Below, in pieces: positions 1-5,810 of a stretch of DNA of 5,810 nucleotides. Made by a program: the position numbers and the translations under genes. Location of the stretch: positions 1-5,810 of the forward strand of contig JAITSM010000184.1 in NCBI GenBank assembly GCA_031287815.1, in the 5' to 3' direction. The DNA is from Prevotellaceae bacterium. Its GTDB lineage: Bacteria; Bacteroidota; Bacteroidia; Bacteroidales; UBA932. Every line of letters starts with the position of its first letter. Position 1 is the stretch's first letter. The notes below the pieces were generated by a model. It had not been told where the DNA came from. It worked only from the letters and a program-made list of their open reading frames with translations, and searched no databases.

Positions 1-84
1 GCCGCCTTGCGACGGGGGCGCGCCGCCTTGCGACGGGGGCGTGCCGCCTTGCGACGGGGGCGCGCCGCATTTCAATGGGGGGAT
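1..84. repeat. 21-bp tandem repeat, four units, continuing past the window edge
   Basis: Three nearly identical 21-bp units start at 1, 22 and 43, each opening GCCGCCTTGCGACGG; they differ only in the last base (C, T, C). A fourth, diverged unit (64-84) keeps GCCGC and the G-rich end but reads CATTTCAATGG in the middle. GCCGCATTTTAC at 85 looks like the start of a fifth, decayed unit. Because 21 is a multiple of three and the unit lacks stops, several frames stay open: the + frame from base 1 reads heptapeptides of the type AALRRGR until TAA at 109-111, and a minus frame reads APVARRR-type heptapeptides off the left edge. The array could therefore be the tail of an upstream gene or non-coding satellite DNA; I cannot decide, and lean to non-coding. 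TGCCGC (84-89) can pair with GCGGCA (103-108), but no T-run follows. Confidence 0.9.
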
Positions 85-137
85 GCCGCATTTTACTTTA
101 CGGCGGCATAAACTACTTAAATCTTAAACCCTTTTTA

Positions 138-241
138 TTTTCAAATTTCAAGTTTAAAGTTGCCGGCGCCAGCCACTGCCTACTGCTACTGAAAACTGCC
201 TGCTAATCTCCGGCGCCAGCCAATTCTCAATTAAATTCGTT
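138..241. repeat. Heptamer-periodic mosaic repeat with two GGCGCCAGCCA cores
   Basis: The stretch just downstream of the leftward peptidase gene has 7-bp periodicity. TTTTCAA, ATTTCAA and GTTTAAA lead into TTAAAGTT (154-161), then the first core GGCGCCAGCCA (165-175). ACTG-type units follow from 175: ACTGCCT (175-181), a 6-bp ACTGCT, ACTGAAA (188-194) and ACTGCCT (195-201). A second identical core lies at 212-222, followed by CAATTCT and CAATTAA. The same core and arms recur after mfd, and the ACTG heptamers recur inside mfd. The element starts about four bases after the peptidase stop codon. No coding potential is seen, and no U-tract terminator for the peptidase gene is evident here, although the element might form structure in the 3' UTR. 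Confidence 0.75.
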
Positions 242-245
242 GGGT

Positions 246-1946
246 TTACCAGGTAAAGGCCGTTTGCAATGTAGCGGTGTTGCCCTTGTTGTCGGTAACG
301 GAGAGCAACAGGCGGTGCTTCTTGCCACGCTTGATGCGTTTGGCGTCGAAGGTGTAGAGCAACCGTTGGTTTTTTTCGTCGTATTCGAACAGCGCCCACT
401 CGTCGTCGATGTAGCCGCTGTAGGAGCCAATGCCGGAAAGGTCATCGGCGATTTTTATTCTCAGTTGCGTTTGTTTGCTCAGGTTGGCGTCATGGGCAAA
501 AGCAGGCGTAATAACGGGTGCAAGGGTATCCACCGTAACAAAGAAGTTGCCGAATGAACGGGTTTTTGTTTCCACCGCATTGTTTTTCCATTGCCCGCCG
601 CAGGAATAAATATGGCTGTCCGTTATGCCGGCAATCAGGGCTTTGGGTTGCAGCGTGTCGGGAATGTCGGCGGTTATTTTAACCGTCATGGCGTAATGCA
701 ACGGCGTTTCCGGCGTGTGGATGCGCCACAATGGCGAGCAGGCGCCTTCCAGTTTCCCGGCAATGGTGTCTATGAATAATCTTACCGGCCGGTAGAGCGC
801 GCCTTGTGGAATGATAACCGACAATCCTTCCCTGTCAATGGATGTGGGAGCGTTCCAATGGGCAATAGATAATATGGCGGTATCCGGTAAAAACAGGCTG
901 GTTGGGTTGCCCGGCTTTTTTTGCACGGTAAAAGCCGTTGCCGTATGGTTCCCGGCATCGTCGAAGACGGTTATTTCCACGGTGTGCGGCATGGTGTCGG
1001 GCAATGAAAGCAATCCGCTGTCTTTTACGTTCCGGTAAATTTTCAATTTATTGCCCGGCTCTATGTAGGTTTTTAGAAATACCCTGTTGTTTCGTTGCCG
1101 CTCCCCGTAAGCGATAGCGCTATTGATGTAGCGCGCCGCATCGAACGGAATATCTTCAAAACGGCAGCTGAAAACGGTTGCGCCGTCCAGCGTTACTTGC
1201 ATCCGGTTAACCGCCAGTTTTGCCGGCGTGCCGTTTTGCGCGTCGTAGGCATCAATACCTATATAAAAGGTATCGGGGACGTGCACCGGTTGTTTTACGC
1301 GGCGCACCGGGTTCGGGCGTTCATAAAAGTTGGCGGTAGAAGGAACGTCTCCCTGCCGGCGGAACGAGAAGAACGCCACCTGGCGAATCACAGGCGCCTG
1401 CGTATCTGCGGGCAGGGGATAGAAGCCCTGCGAGAACACATTGCAGGGCGTTTCCGTGCCGGTCCGGCGGATTTCAAAATGCAGGTGTGCGCCGGAAGAA
1501 GAGCCGCTGTTGCCGGCAGCGCCTATCAACTGCCCCTTTTTTACGGGCAATACATTTTTCGCTACCTGTTCGTCCACCGTATAGCGTTGGCGGGCGTATT
1601 GAATGGTCTCAATATATGTTTTCAGGGCGGGCGCGAACGTGTGCAGGTGGGCGTACACCGACGTTGTGCCGTTGGGATGCGTAATGTACACCGCCCTTCC
1701 GTAGCCGTCGGGACGCGCCACCATGCGCGATACATAGCCGTCGGCAACAGCGTACACAGGCATTCCGGGAACGCCGCCTACGCGGATATCCAGCCCCGCG
1801 TGAAAATGATTGCTGCGCAACTCGCCGTAATTAGCCGAAAGGGAAATCGCGCCATCCACAGGCCAACGGAAATAATTTGCCGTCTCTTGTGCCGAAACGT
1901 TTACCGAAAGGAGGAATACGATAAAATATAAAAATTGTTTTTTCAT
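246..1946 (-). CDS. Secreted M23 family zinc metallopeptidase (LytM/MepM-like)
   Basis: The 566-residue protein is predicted to be exported and to cut peptide cross-links in peptidoglycan. Residues 1-19 form a signal peptide (MKKQ, then a hydrophobic stretch FLYFIVFLLSV, then VSA before Q20). The catalytic domain spans about 28-165 and keeps every M23 motif: H49-x3-D53 (HAGLD) and the second His of HLHFE (H156) as zinc ligands, with H154 and H100 (YAHLH) as catalytic histidines. The active site therefore appears intact. The remaining ~400 residues are not identified; they look beta-rich, and segments such as VFDDAGN and VTDNKGN resemble Ig-like sandwich strands. The ATG at 1946 is preferred over an in-frame TTG at 1958, because the TTG lies inside the -7 promoter box and the ATG puts the signal peptide at the N-terminus. 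It is divergent from mfd. Family assignment is firm; the exact substrate bond is unknown. Confidence 0.93.
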   Translation of the reverse strand: MKKQFLYFIVFLLSVNVSAQETANYFRWPVDGAISLSANYGELRSNHFHAGLDIRVGGVPGMPVYAVADGYVSRMVARPDGYGRAVYITHPNGTTSVYAHLHTFAPALKTYIETIQYARQRYTVDEQVAKNVLPVKKGQLIGAAGNSGSSSGAHLHFEIRRTGTETPCNVFSQGFYPLPADTQAPVIRQVAFFSFRRQGDVPSTANFYERPNPVRRVKQPVHVPDTFYIGIDAYDAQNGTPAKLAVNRMQVTLDGATVFSCRFEDIPFDAARYINSAIAYGERQRNNRVFLKTYIEPGNKLKIYRNVKDSGLLSLPDTMPHTVEITVFDDAGNHTATAFTVQKKPGNPTSLFLPDTAILSIAHWNAPTSIDREGLSVIIPQGALYRPVRLFIDTIAGKLEGACSPLWRIHTPETPLHYAMTVKITADIPDTLQPKALIAGITDSHIYSCGGQWKNNAVETKTRSFGNFFVTVDTLAPVITPAFAHDANLSKQTQLRIKIADDLSGIGSYSGYIDDEWALFEYDEKNQRLLYTFDAKRIKRGKKHRLLLSVTDNKGNTATLQTAFTW

Positions 1947-1955
1947 CTGGGAGCA

Positions 1956-1963
1956 CAAAGATA
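1956..1963 (-). promoter_or_regulatory. Bacteroidota -7 promoter box for the M23 peptidase gene
   Basis: On the minus strand the bases read TATCTTTG, an exact match to the Bacteroidota primary sigma factor -7 consensus TAnnTTTG. An ATTG about 20 bases upstream is a plausible -33 element. Only nine bases separate the box from the ATG, so the inferred 5' UTR is a few bases long and translation would be leaderless or nearly so. The spacer holds the direct repeat TGAAAGTTTG twice at 12-bp spacing (1964-1973 and 1976-1985). No Shine-Dalgarno sequence is visible. Confidence 0.7.
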
Positions 1964-1977
1964 CAAACTTTCATGCA

Positions 1978-2012
1978 AACTTTCAATTTGCAACTCATGA
2001 CTCACGACTAAT
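1978..2012. repeat. Degenerate heptamer repeat in the divergent promoter region
   Basis: Five consecutive 7-bp units follow the pattern NACTNNN: AACTTTC (1978), AATTTGC (1985), AACTCAT (1992), GACTCAC (1999) and GACTAAT (2006). A further AACTTTC lies at 1966, out of register by five bases. The period and the ACT core match the arrays at 175-201 and 4964-5019, though here the units are AT-rich and more degenerate. The array sits between the two -7 boxes, so it probably supplies the upstream promoter sequence of both genes. No GGCGCC core is present. Confidence 0.5.
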
Positions 2013-2023
2013 AAATCTTTTCC

Positions 2024-2031
2024 TATCTTTG
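2024..2031 (+). promoter_or_regulatory. Bacteroidota -7 promoter box for mfd
   Basis: TATCTTTG matches the Bacteroidota -7 consensus TAnnTTTG exactly. It ends 11 bases before the mfd GTG start codon, so the inferred transcript has a 5' UTR of only a few bases. No clear -33 TTTG lies at the usual distance. The sequence after the box (CTCCC) matches the divergent promoter, where TGCTCCC follows the same octamer. Confidence 0.65.
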
Positions 2032-2042
2032 CTCCCGCAAAA

Positions 2043-5000
2043 GTGGATGCACAAACATTAGTTAGCCGTTTTGCCGCACAGGAAGCCTGCCGGCAAATAC
2101 ATTCGCAACAGGCCGCGAATGAAGGGCATGTTACGCTCCTGCATGGACTGCACGGCGCGGCGCGTACGCTGGCGGCAGCGGCGCTGTTTAACGGCTCGCC
2201 CGGAACTTTTATATATGTTGCGCCTAACCGCGACGCCGCCGAATACCGTTGCCATGACCTGTGCCTGTGGTGCAATCCCGACAGCGTCTTCTTCCTTCCC
2301 GCGTCCTTCAAGCGCAGCATCGAATACGGACAGCCAGACACGTCAAACAGGGTGCAGCGCACTGCTGCGCTGAATGCCCTGCATGCTAACCATCCGTGCA
2401 TGGTGGTTACTTATCCCGAAGCGCTGGCAGAGCTGGTGGTGGCGCGCGAAGAAATGGCACGCCACCTGTTGCCGCTGCATACCGGCGAGCGGCTGCCTAT
2501 GGATTTCCTGTGTGAAACGTTGCACTCCTACGGCTTCGAGCGCGTCGATTTTGTGTCGGAGCCGGGTCAGTACGCTGTGCGCGGAAGCCTTGTAGATGTG
2601 TTTTCCTTTGCCGGGCATCTTCCCTGCCGCATTGATTTCTTCGGCGACGAGGTGGAAAGCATTCGCACGTTTAATGTCAATACGCAGCTCTCGGAGCAAC
2701 GGCTGTCGAGCATGGAGATTATTTCCGATCTGCAGGAAACCGCCGGCAATGCCCGGCGTTCCACCTTGCTTGAGTTTGCCGGCAGCCCGCTAACGGTGTG
2801 GGTGGAAGAATGGAAATATACGCTGGGGGTGCTGGAATTATTGTGGGAAAAAGAATCGCTGCGCGACCGCCTGATGCCGCCGGAAGCATTGGCGGAACAC
2901 GGCACACGGCCAACGGGGCGCGGTGAACGGATAATAACCAGCAGCCAATGGCAAACAGTCGTTATCCATACGCCGTTCCCCGTTGACCGTTCCCCCTTAA
3001 TCGTGCGCCGGGTATCGTTCGCTACTTCTCCGCAGCCGGTATTCAACAAGAACTTTGAATTGCTTGCCGCCGACATTTCTTCGCACGCCGAACAGGGCTA
3101 CCAGACATTTATTTTTTCCGGAAACAGTGCGCAGGCAGAGCGCCTGAAGGCGATTTTCTCGTCTATCCGGAAAGCGCACCTGCCGTTTGAATTTGCGCCC
3201 TTCACGCCGCATGAAGGATTTATCGACCACACGTTGCGCCTCTGTTGCTACACCGACCACCAGTTGTTTGAACGCTATCACCGCGCGCCGTTGCGCCGCA
3301 CCGTAGAGAAAAACGAACGGCTGACATGGCAGGAACTGTCGGGGATGCAAACAGGCGATTACATTGTGCATATCGATCACGGCATCGGCGTCTTCGGCGG
3401 GCTGGTGAAGATGAATGTCGAAGGGAAAACACAGGAGGCCGTGAAGTTGATTTACCGCGACAACGACGTGTTGTTTGTCAATATTCACGGGCTGCACCGC
3501 ATTGCCAAGTACAAAAGCAAGGACAGCGAACCACCGAAAATAAGCAAGCTCGGCAGCCCGGCCTGGCAAAACATGAAGCAGGCAGCCAAACGGAAAGTAA
3601 AAGACATTGCCCGCGAACTCATCGCCCTGTATGCCCTGCGCACGCAGACCAAAGGGTTTGCCTTCTCCGGCGACACTTACCTGCAACATGAACTGGAGGC
3701 GTCGTTTATCTACGAAGATACGCCCGACCAGCTCAAAGCCACGCAGGCCGTGAAAACCGACATGGAACGCCCCTATCCTATGGACAGGCTCATTTGCGGC
3801 GACGTGGGCTTCGGGAAAACGGAAGTGGCTATCCGCGCGGCATTCAAAGCCACCGCCGACGGCAAGCAGGCCGCCGTGCTGGTACCTACCACCATCCTGG
3901 CCTTGCAGCATTATAAAACATTCTCCGCCCGGCTGGCGGATTTCCCGGTAACGGTGGATTATATCTCGCGCCTGCGTTCCGCCAAACAGGGGAAGGAAAC
4001 GCTGCAAAAACTGGCGGAAGGGAAAGTGGAGATCATCATCGGGACGCATAAGCTGCTGGGAAAGGACGTCCGCTTCAAAGAACTGGGGCTGCTTATCATC
4101 GACGAAGAGCAAAAGTTCGGCGTATCGGCAAAGGAAAAACTGCGCCAGCTGAAACTCCATGTCGATACGCTCACAATGACCGCCACGCCTATTCCGCGTA
4201 CCCTCCAGTTTTCGCTGATGGGGGCGCGCGACCTGTCGCTCATCCACACGCCGCCGCCCAACCGCCACCCGATAGTTACGGAAGTGCATCCGTTTCACGA
4301 AAACATTATCCGCGACGCTATCCGGCACGAAGTGCAACGCGGCGGGCAAGTGTTTTTCGTACACAACCGCGTGCAGGATATTCAGGCTATGGCCGACACT
4401 ATCCGCCGCGCCTGCCCGGAAGTATCGCTCGGCATCGGGCACGGGCAAATGCCGCCCGAACAACTGGAAAAAGTAATCCTGGAATTTATGAGCGGCGACT
4501 TTGACGTGCTGCTCTGCACCACCATCATCGAAAACGGGCTGGATATACCGAATGCCAACACCATTATCGTGCACAACGCGCAGCATTTCGGGTTAAGCGA
4601 TTTGCACCAGCTGCGCGGCCGCGTGGGGCGTTCCAACCGCAAAGCCTTTTGCTACCTGCTCGCGCCGCCGCCCATAGCCCTTACCGACGATGCGCGCCGC
4701 CGCCTGAAAGCCATCGAAACGTTTTCGGAACTGGGCAGCGGATTCAACATCGCCATGCAGGATTTGGACATCCGCGGCGCAGGCAACCTGCTGGGCGGCG
4801 AGCAAAGCGGATTTATCGCCGACATCGGATTCGAAACCTACCAGAAAATCCTGAACGAAGCGCTGGCGGAAATTAGTTGGCAGCCCCCAGTTGCCAGTGG
4901 GCAGTCGGCAGTCTGCAGTCAGCAGTCGGCAGTCGGCGATAATAACGACTCCGGCGATAGCCCACTGCCTACTGAAAACTGGAAACTGCCTACTGGAAAC

Positions 5001-5474
5001 TACCCACTGCCTACTGGAGCCATAGATTGCTCCATAGACACCGATATGGAGATACTGATTCCCGACAGCTACGTCGGCAACGTTACCGAAAAGCTGCGCC
5101 TCTACAAAGAAATGGACAACATTGCCGACGAAACACAACTGCAAAAAATGATTGCCGAACTGACCGACCGTTTCGGCGCGTTGCCGCCCGAAGTGGAGCA
5201 ATTATGCGATATTGTCCGGCTGCGGCGCAAGGCGATGGACTTGGGGTTTGAGAAAATAACGCTTAAAAACAAACTGATGATTGCCTATTTCGTGAGCAAC
5301 CAGCAGTCGGACTATTACCGGTCGCCGTTGTTTGCCCATATTTTACGGCACATTCAGCAACATCCGAAAACCTTTACCGTAAAAGAACAGCGCCACAAAT
5401 TATTCCTGACGGTCAAAAACGTTCCCACCGTCCGCCGCGCCATTGAAGTGATTCAAATGATATATGAAGGATGA
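2043..5474 (+). CDS. mfd: Transcription-repair coupling factor Mfd (with in-frame repeat insert)
   Basis: Mfd is a cytoplasmic ATP-driven DNA translocase that pushes stalled RNA polymerase off template lesions and recruits UvrA for nucleotide excision repair. The 1143 residues are full length for the family. The UvrB-like N-terminal module has a degenerate P-loop (GLHGAART, 35-42, Lys replaced), normal for Mfd, and RGSLVDVF at 180-187. The CarD-like RNA polymerase-interacting domain covers about 436-510 (GDYIVHIDHGIGVF). The RecG-like motor has Walker A GDVGFGKT (586-593), DEEQ (687-690), TATPIPRTL (713-721) and QLRGRVGR (856-863), all intact. The C-terminal domain runs from about 994, including TDRFGALPPEVEQL. 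Residues ~944-993, just before it, are encoded by heptamer repeats and resemble no Mfd sequence. The start is GTG: no in-frame ATG is available nearby, and the N-terminus aligns in style with the family. Transcribed alone, divergent from the peptidase gene. Confidence 0.97.
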   Translation: MDAQTLVSRFAAQEACRQIHSQQAANEGHVTLLHGLHGAARTLAAAALFNGSPGTFIYVAPNRDAAEYRCHDLCLWCNPDSVFFLPASFKRSIEYGQPDTSNRVQRTAALNALHANHPCMVVTYPEALAELVVAREEMARHLLPLHTGERLPMDFLCETLHSYGFERVDFVSEPGQYAVRGSLVDVFSFAGHLPCRIDFFGDEVESIRTFNVNTQLSEQRLSSMEIISDLQETAGNARRSTLLEFAGSPLTVWVEEWKYTLGVLELLWEKESLRDRLMPPEALAEHGTRPTGRGERIITSSQWQTVVIHTPFPVDRSPLIVRRVSFATSPQPVFNKNFELLAADISSHAEQGYQTFIFSGNSAQAERLKAIFSSIRKAHLPFEFAPFTPHEGFIDHTLRLCCYTDHQLFERYHRAPLRRTVEKNERLTWQELSGMQTGDYIVHIDHGIGVFGGLVKMNVEGKTQEAVKLIYRDNDVLFVNIHGLHRIAKYKSKDSEPPKISKLGSPAWQNMKQAAKRKVKDIARELIALYALRTQTKGFAFSGDTYLQHELEASFIYEDTPDQLKATQAVKTDMERPYPMDRLICGDVGFGKTEVAIRAAFKATADGKQAAVLVPTTILALQHYKTFSARLADFPVTVDYISRLRSAKQGKETLQKLAEGKVEIIIGTHKLLGKDVRFKELGLLIIDEEQKFGVSAKEKLRQLKLHVDTLTMTATPIPRTLQFSLMGARDLSLIHTPPPNRHPIVTEVHPFHENIIRDAIRHEVQRGGQVFFVHNRVQDIQAMADTIRRACPEVSLGIGHGQMPPEQLEKVILEFMSGDFDVLLCTTIIENGLDIPNANTIIVHNAQHFGLSDLHQLRGRVGRSNRKAFCYLLAPPPIALTDDARRRLKAIETFSELGSGFNIAMQDLDIRGAGNLLGGEQSGFIADIGFETYQKILNEALAEISWQPPVASGQSAVCSQQSAVGDNNDSGDSPLPTENWKLPTGNYPLPTGAIDCSIDTDMEILIPDSYVGNVTEKLRLYKEMDNIADETQLQKMIAELTDRFGALPPEVEQLCDIVRLRRKAMDLGFEKITLKNKLMIAYFVSNQQSDYYRSPLFAHILRHIQQHPKTFTVKEQRHKLFLTVKNVPTVRRAIEVIQMIYEG
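4872..5019. repeat. Inverted heptamer-repeat element inserted in frame in mfd
   Basis: The left arm (4872-4934) is nine exact 7-bp units, seven of them containing CAGT, with GGCAGTC three times. The right arm (4964-5019) is eight exact 7-bp units in the opposite sense, seven starting ACTG and one ACTA. CAGT pairs with ACTG, so the arms can fold into a long imperfect hairpin. The ~29-bp centre contains CGGCGATA twice (4934-4941 and 4952-4959). CCGGCGATAGCCC followed by ACTGCCT closely resembles the core and first unit at 163-181. In protein the arms give 7-residue periodicity: QSAV at 954 and 961, and LPTE/LPTG at 975, 982 and 989 (first residue of each). The mfd frame stays open throughout and the C-terminal domain follows normally, so the element is tolerated in the linker between motor and C-terminal domain. 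Confidence 0.88.
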
Positions 5475-5544
5475 GTTAAGAACTAAGAGTTAAAGTTAGC
5501 TGGCGCCAGCCAACTTTTAACTTTTAGTTCTTAGTTCTTAACTC
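5473..5544. repeat. Large inverted repeat overlapping the mfd stop codon
   Basis: The left arm (5473-5504) and right arm (5505-5544) are nearly perfect reverse complements with no loop. The outer 16 bp pair perfectly: GAGTTAAGAACTAAGA (5473-5488) with 5529-5544. The inner 16/17 bases pair with one mismatch (5498/5511) and one extra T. Seven unpaired bases (5522-5528) in the right arm look like one extra heptamer unit. The centre is the palindrome GCTGGCGCCAGC and contains GGCGCCAGCCA (5502-5512), identical to 165-175 and 212-222; TTAAAGTT precedes it here as at 154-161. Both arms have 7-bp periodicity (GAGTTAA; AACTTTT twice, then AGTTCTT twice). It begins at the second base of the mfd TGA and may act as a 3' mRNA structure. 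Confidence 0.88.
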
Positions 5545-5581
5545 AAAAAAAACGCCGGCATCTTTCCATACCGGCGGTTTT
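5545..5581 (-). terminator. Rho-independent terminator between convergent genes, probably bidirectional
   Basis: A 6-bp GC stem, CGCCGG (5553-5558) with CCGGCG (5571-5576), encloses a 12-base loop. Read on the minus strand it is followed by eight T residues (complement of 5545-5552), a strong terminator for the leftward PIN-domain gene. Read on the plus strand it is followed by G then TTTT (5578-5581), a weaker tail that would stop transcripts leaving mfd. It is placed between the two converging genes. Confidence 0.8.
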
Positions 5582-5598
5582 CATTAGATATGCGAATG

Positions 5599-5615
5599 GT
5601 TTCCCTGCGGGAAAC
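5599..5615. other. Small perfect hairpin downstream of the PIN-domain gene
   Basis: GTTTCCC (5599-5605) and GGGAAAC (5609-5615) form a perfect 7-bp stem with a TGC loop, nine bases beyond the stop codon of the leftward gene. No T-run follows on either strand, so it is not a terminator by itself. It may stabilise the 3' end of the PIN-gene transcript, or have no function. Confidence 0.45.
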
Positions 5616-5624
5616 GGCGGCAAA

Positions 5625-5810
5625 TTAAAGGGTGATTAACAGTAAATCCAAATCGGCAATTTTACTAAACCCCCTGTCGGCAGTAACTAACGTGAGGTTT
5701 TGTTGCAAGGCGGTAGCGGCAATAAGCGCATCCGGCAGTTTTACACGTGTGTTTTGCCTGATGTTAATTGCTATTTGCTTGATGTAATAATTTATGTCCA
5801 TAATAAAGCA
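5625..5810 (-). CDS. PIN-domain protein, VapC-like toxin (partial: C-terminal 61 residues)
   Basis: The frame is open from the right window edge to TAA at 5627-5625; the start lies outside. The visible tail has the classic end of a PIN-domain nuclease: KLPDALIAATAL, then NLTLVTADRGFSKI, then a short hydrophobic end. The Asp of LPDAL and the Asp of TAD are the usual third and fourth acidic residues of the metal-binding site; the first Asp and the Glu would be upstream. PIN proteins of this size class are mostly VapC toxins, RNases that cut tRNA or rRNA and are neutralised by an antitoxin encoded just upstream, here beyond the window. A stand-alone PIN protein remains possible. It converges with mfd and has its own strong terminator at 5545-5581. 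Confidence 0.85.
   Translation of the reverse strand, partial: CFIMDINYYIKQIAINIRQNTRVKLPDALIAATALQQNLTLVTADRGFSKIADLDLLLITL

Noticed and set aside
84..108. Rho-independent terminator for the peptidase gene
   Set aside because: The TGCCGC/GCGGCA dyad is only 6 bp with a 13-base loop and lacks a T-run on the relevant strand.
1095..1931. A 278-codon plus-strand open frame opposite the peptidase gene
   Set aside because: It overlaps the M23 catalytic domain in antisense, shows no family features and is Arg/Ala/Val-rich as expected of a shadow frame.
1947..1958. TTG at 1958 as the start of the peptidase gene
   Set aside because: It falls inside the -7 promoter box and would put four extra residues before a canonical signal peptide; the ATG at 1946 fits better.
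2997..4586. A 529-codon open frame on the minus strand inside mfd
   Set aside because: It is antisense to intact, motif-bearing Mfd sequence and has no recognisable domain. Long antisense frames are common in GC-rich coding DNA of this codon use.
4965..5018. LPTG-like peptides in Mfd as sortase sorting signals
   Set aside because: They are LPTE/LPTG, not LPXTG, lie internally in a cytoplasmic protein, and are explained by heptamer repeats in the DNA.
4872..5019. A CRISPR array inside mfd
   Set aside because: The units are 7 bp without spacers, and the two halves are in opposite orientation.
5473..5544. An insertion sequence end or phage attachment site
   Set aside because: No transposase or integrase gene and no target-site duplication is visible; the structure fits the short heptamer repeat family instead.

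Overview
The window looks like chromosomal DNA from a member of the Bacteroidota, probably Bacteroidales. Two start codons sit just downstream of the Bacteroidota -7 promoter box (TAnnTTTG), neither has a visible Shine-Dalgarno sequence, and the protein styles (secreted M23 peptidase, Mfd) fit that phylum. The genus cannot be read from the sequence.

Layout: bases 1-245 hold no convincing gene. They contain a 21-bp tandem repeat (1-84), then a mosaic repeat built from 7-bp units and two GGCGCCAGCCA cores (138-241). A secreted M23-family (LytM-like) zinc metallopeptidase gene runs leftward (246-1946). It shares a ~96-bp divergent promoter region with mfd, which runs rightward (2043-5474) and encodes the transcription-repair coupling factor. 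Next come a large inverted repeat starting inside the mfd stop codon (5473-5544), a rho-independent terminator (5545-5581), a small hairpin (5599-5615), and the C-terminal 61 codons of a leftward PIN-domain (VapC-like) gene cut by the window edge (5625-5810).

The genes are ordinary and probably functionally unrelated: envelope peptidoglycan hydrolysis, transcription-coupled DNA repair, and probably a toxin-antitoxin RNase. Each appears to be its own transcription unit.

The unusual signal is the repeats. A family of degenerate 7-bp-periodic repeats (AGT-type units on one side, ACT-type on the other, often around a GGCGCC core) occurs next to both stop codons, in the divergent promoter region, and inside mfd. 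The copy inside mfd (4872-5019) is in frame and replaces the linker before the C-terminal domain with about 50 residues that show 7-residue periodicity. The mfd frame stays open through it, so this resembles a palindromic repeat element that has colonised a protein-coding gene without breaking it.
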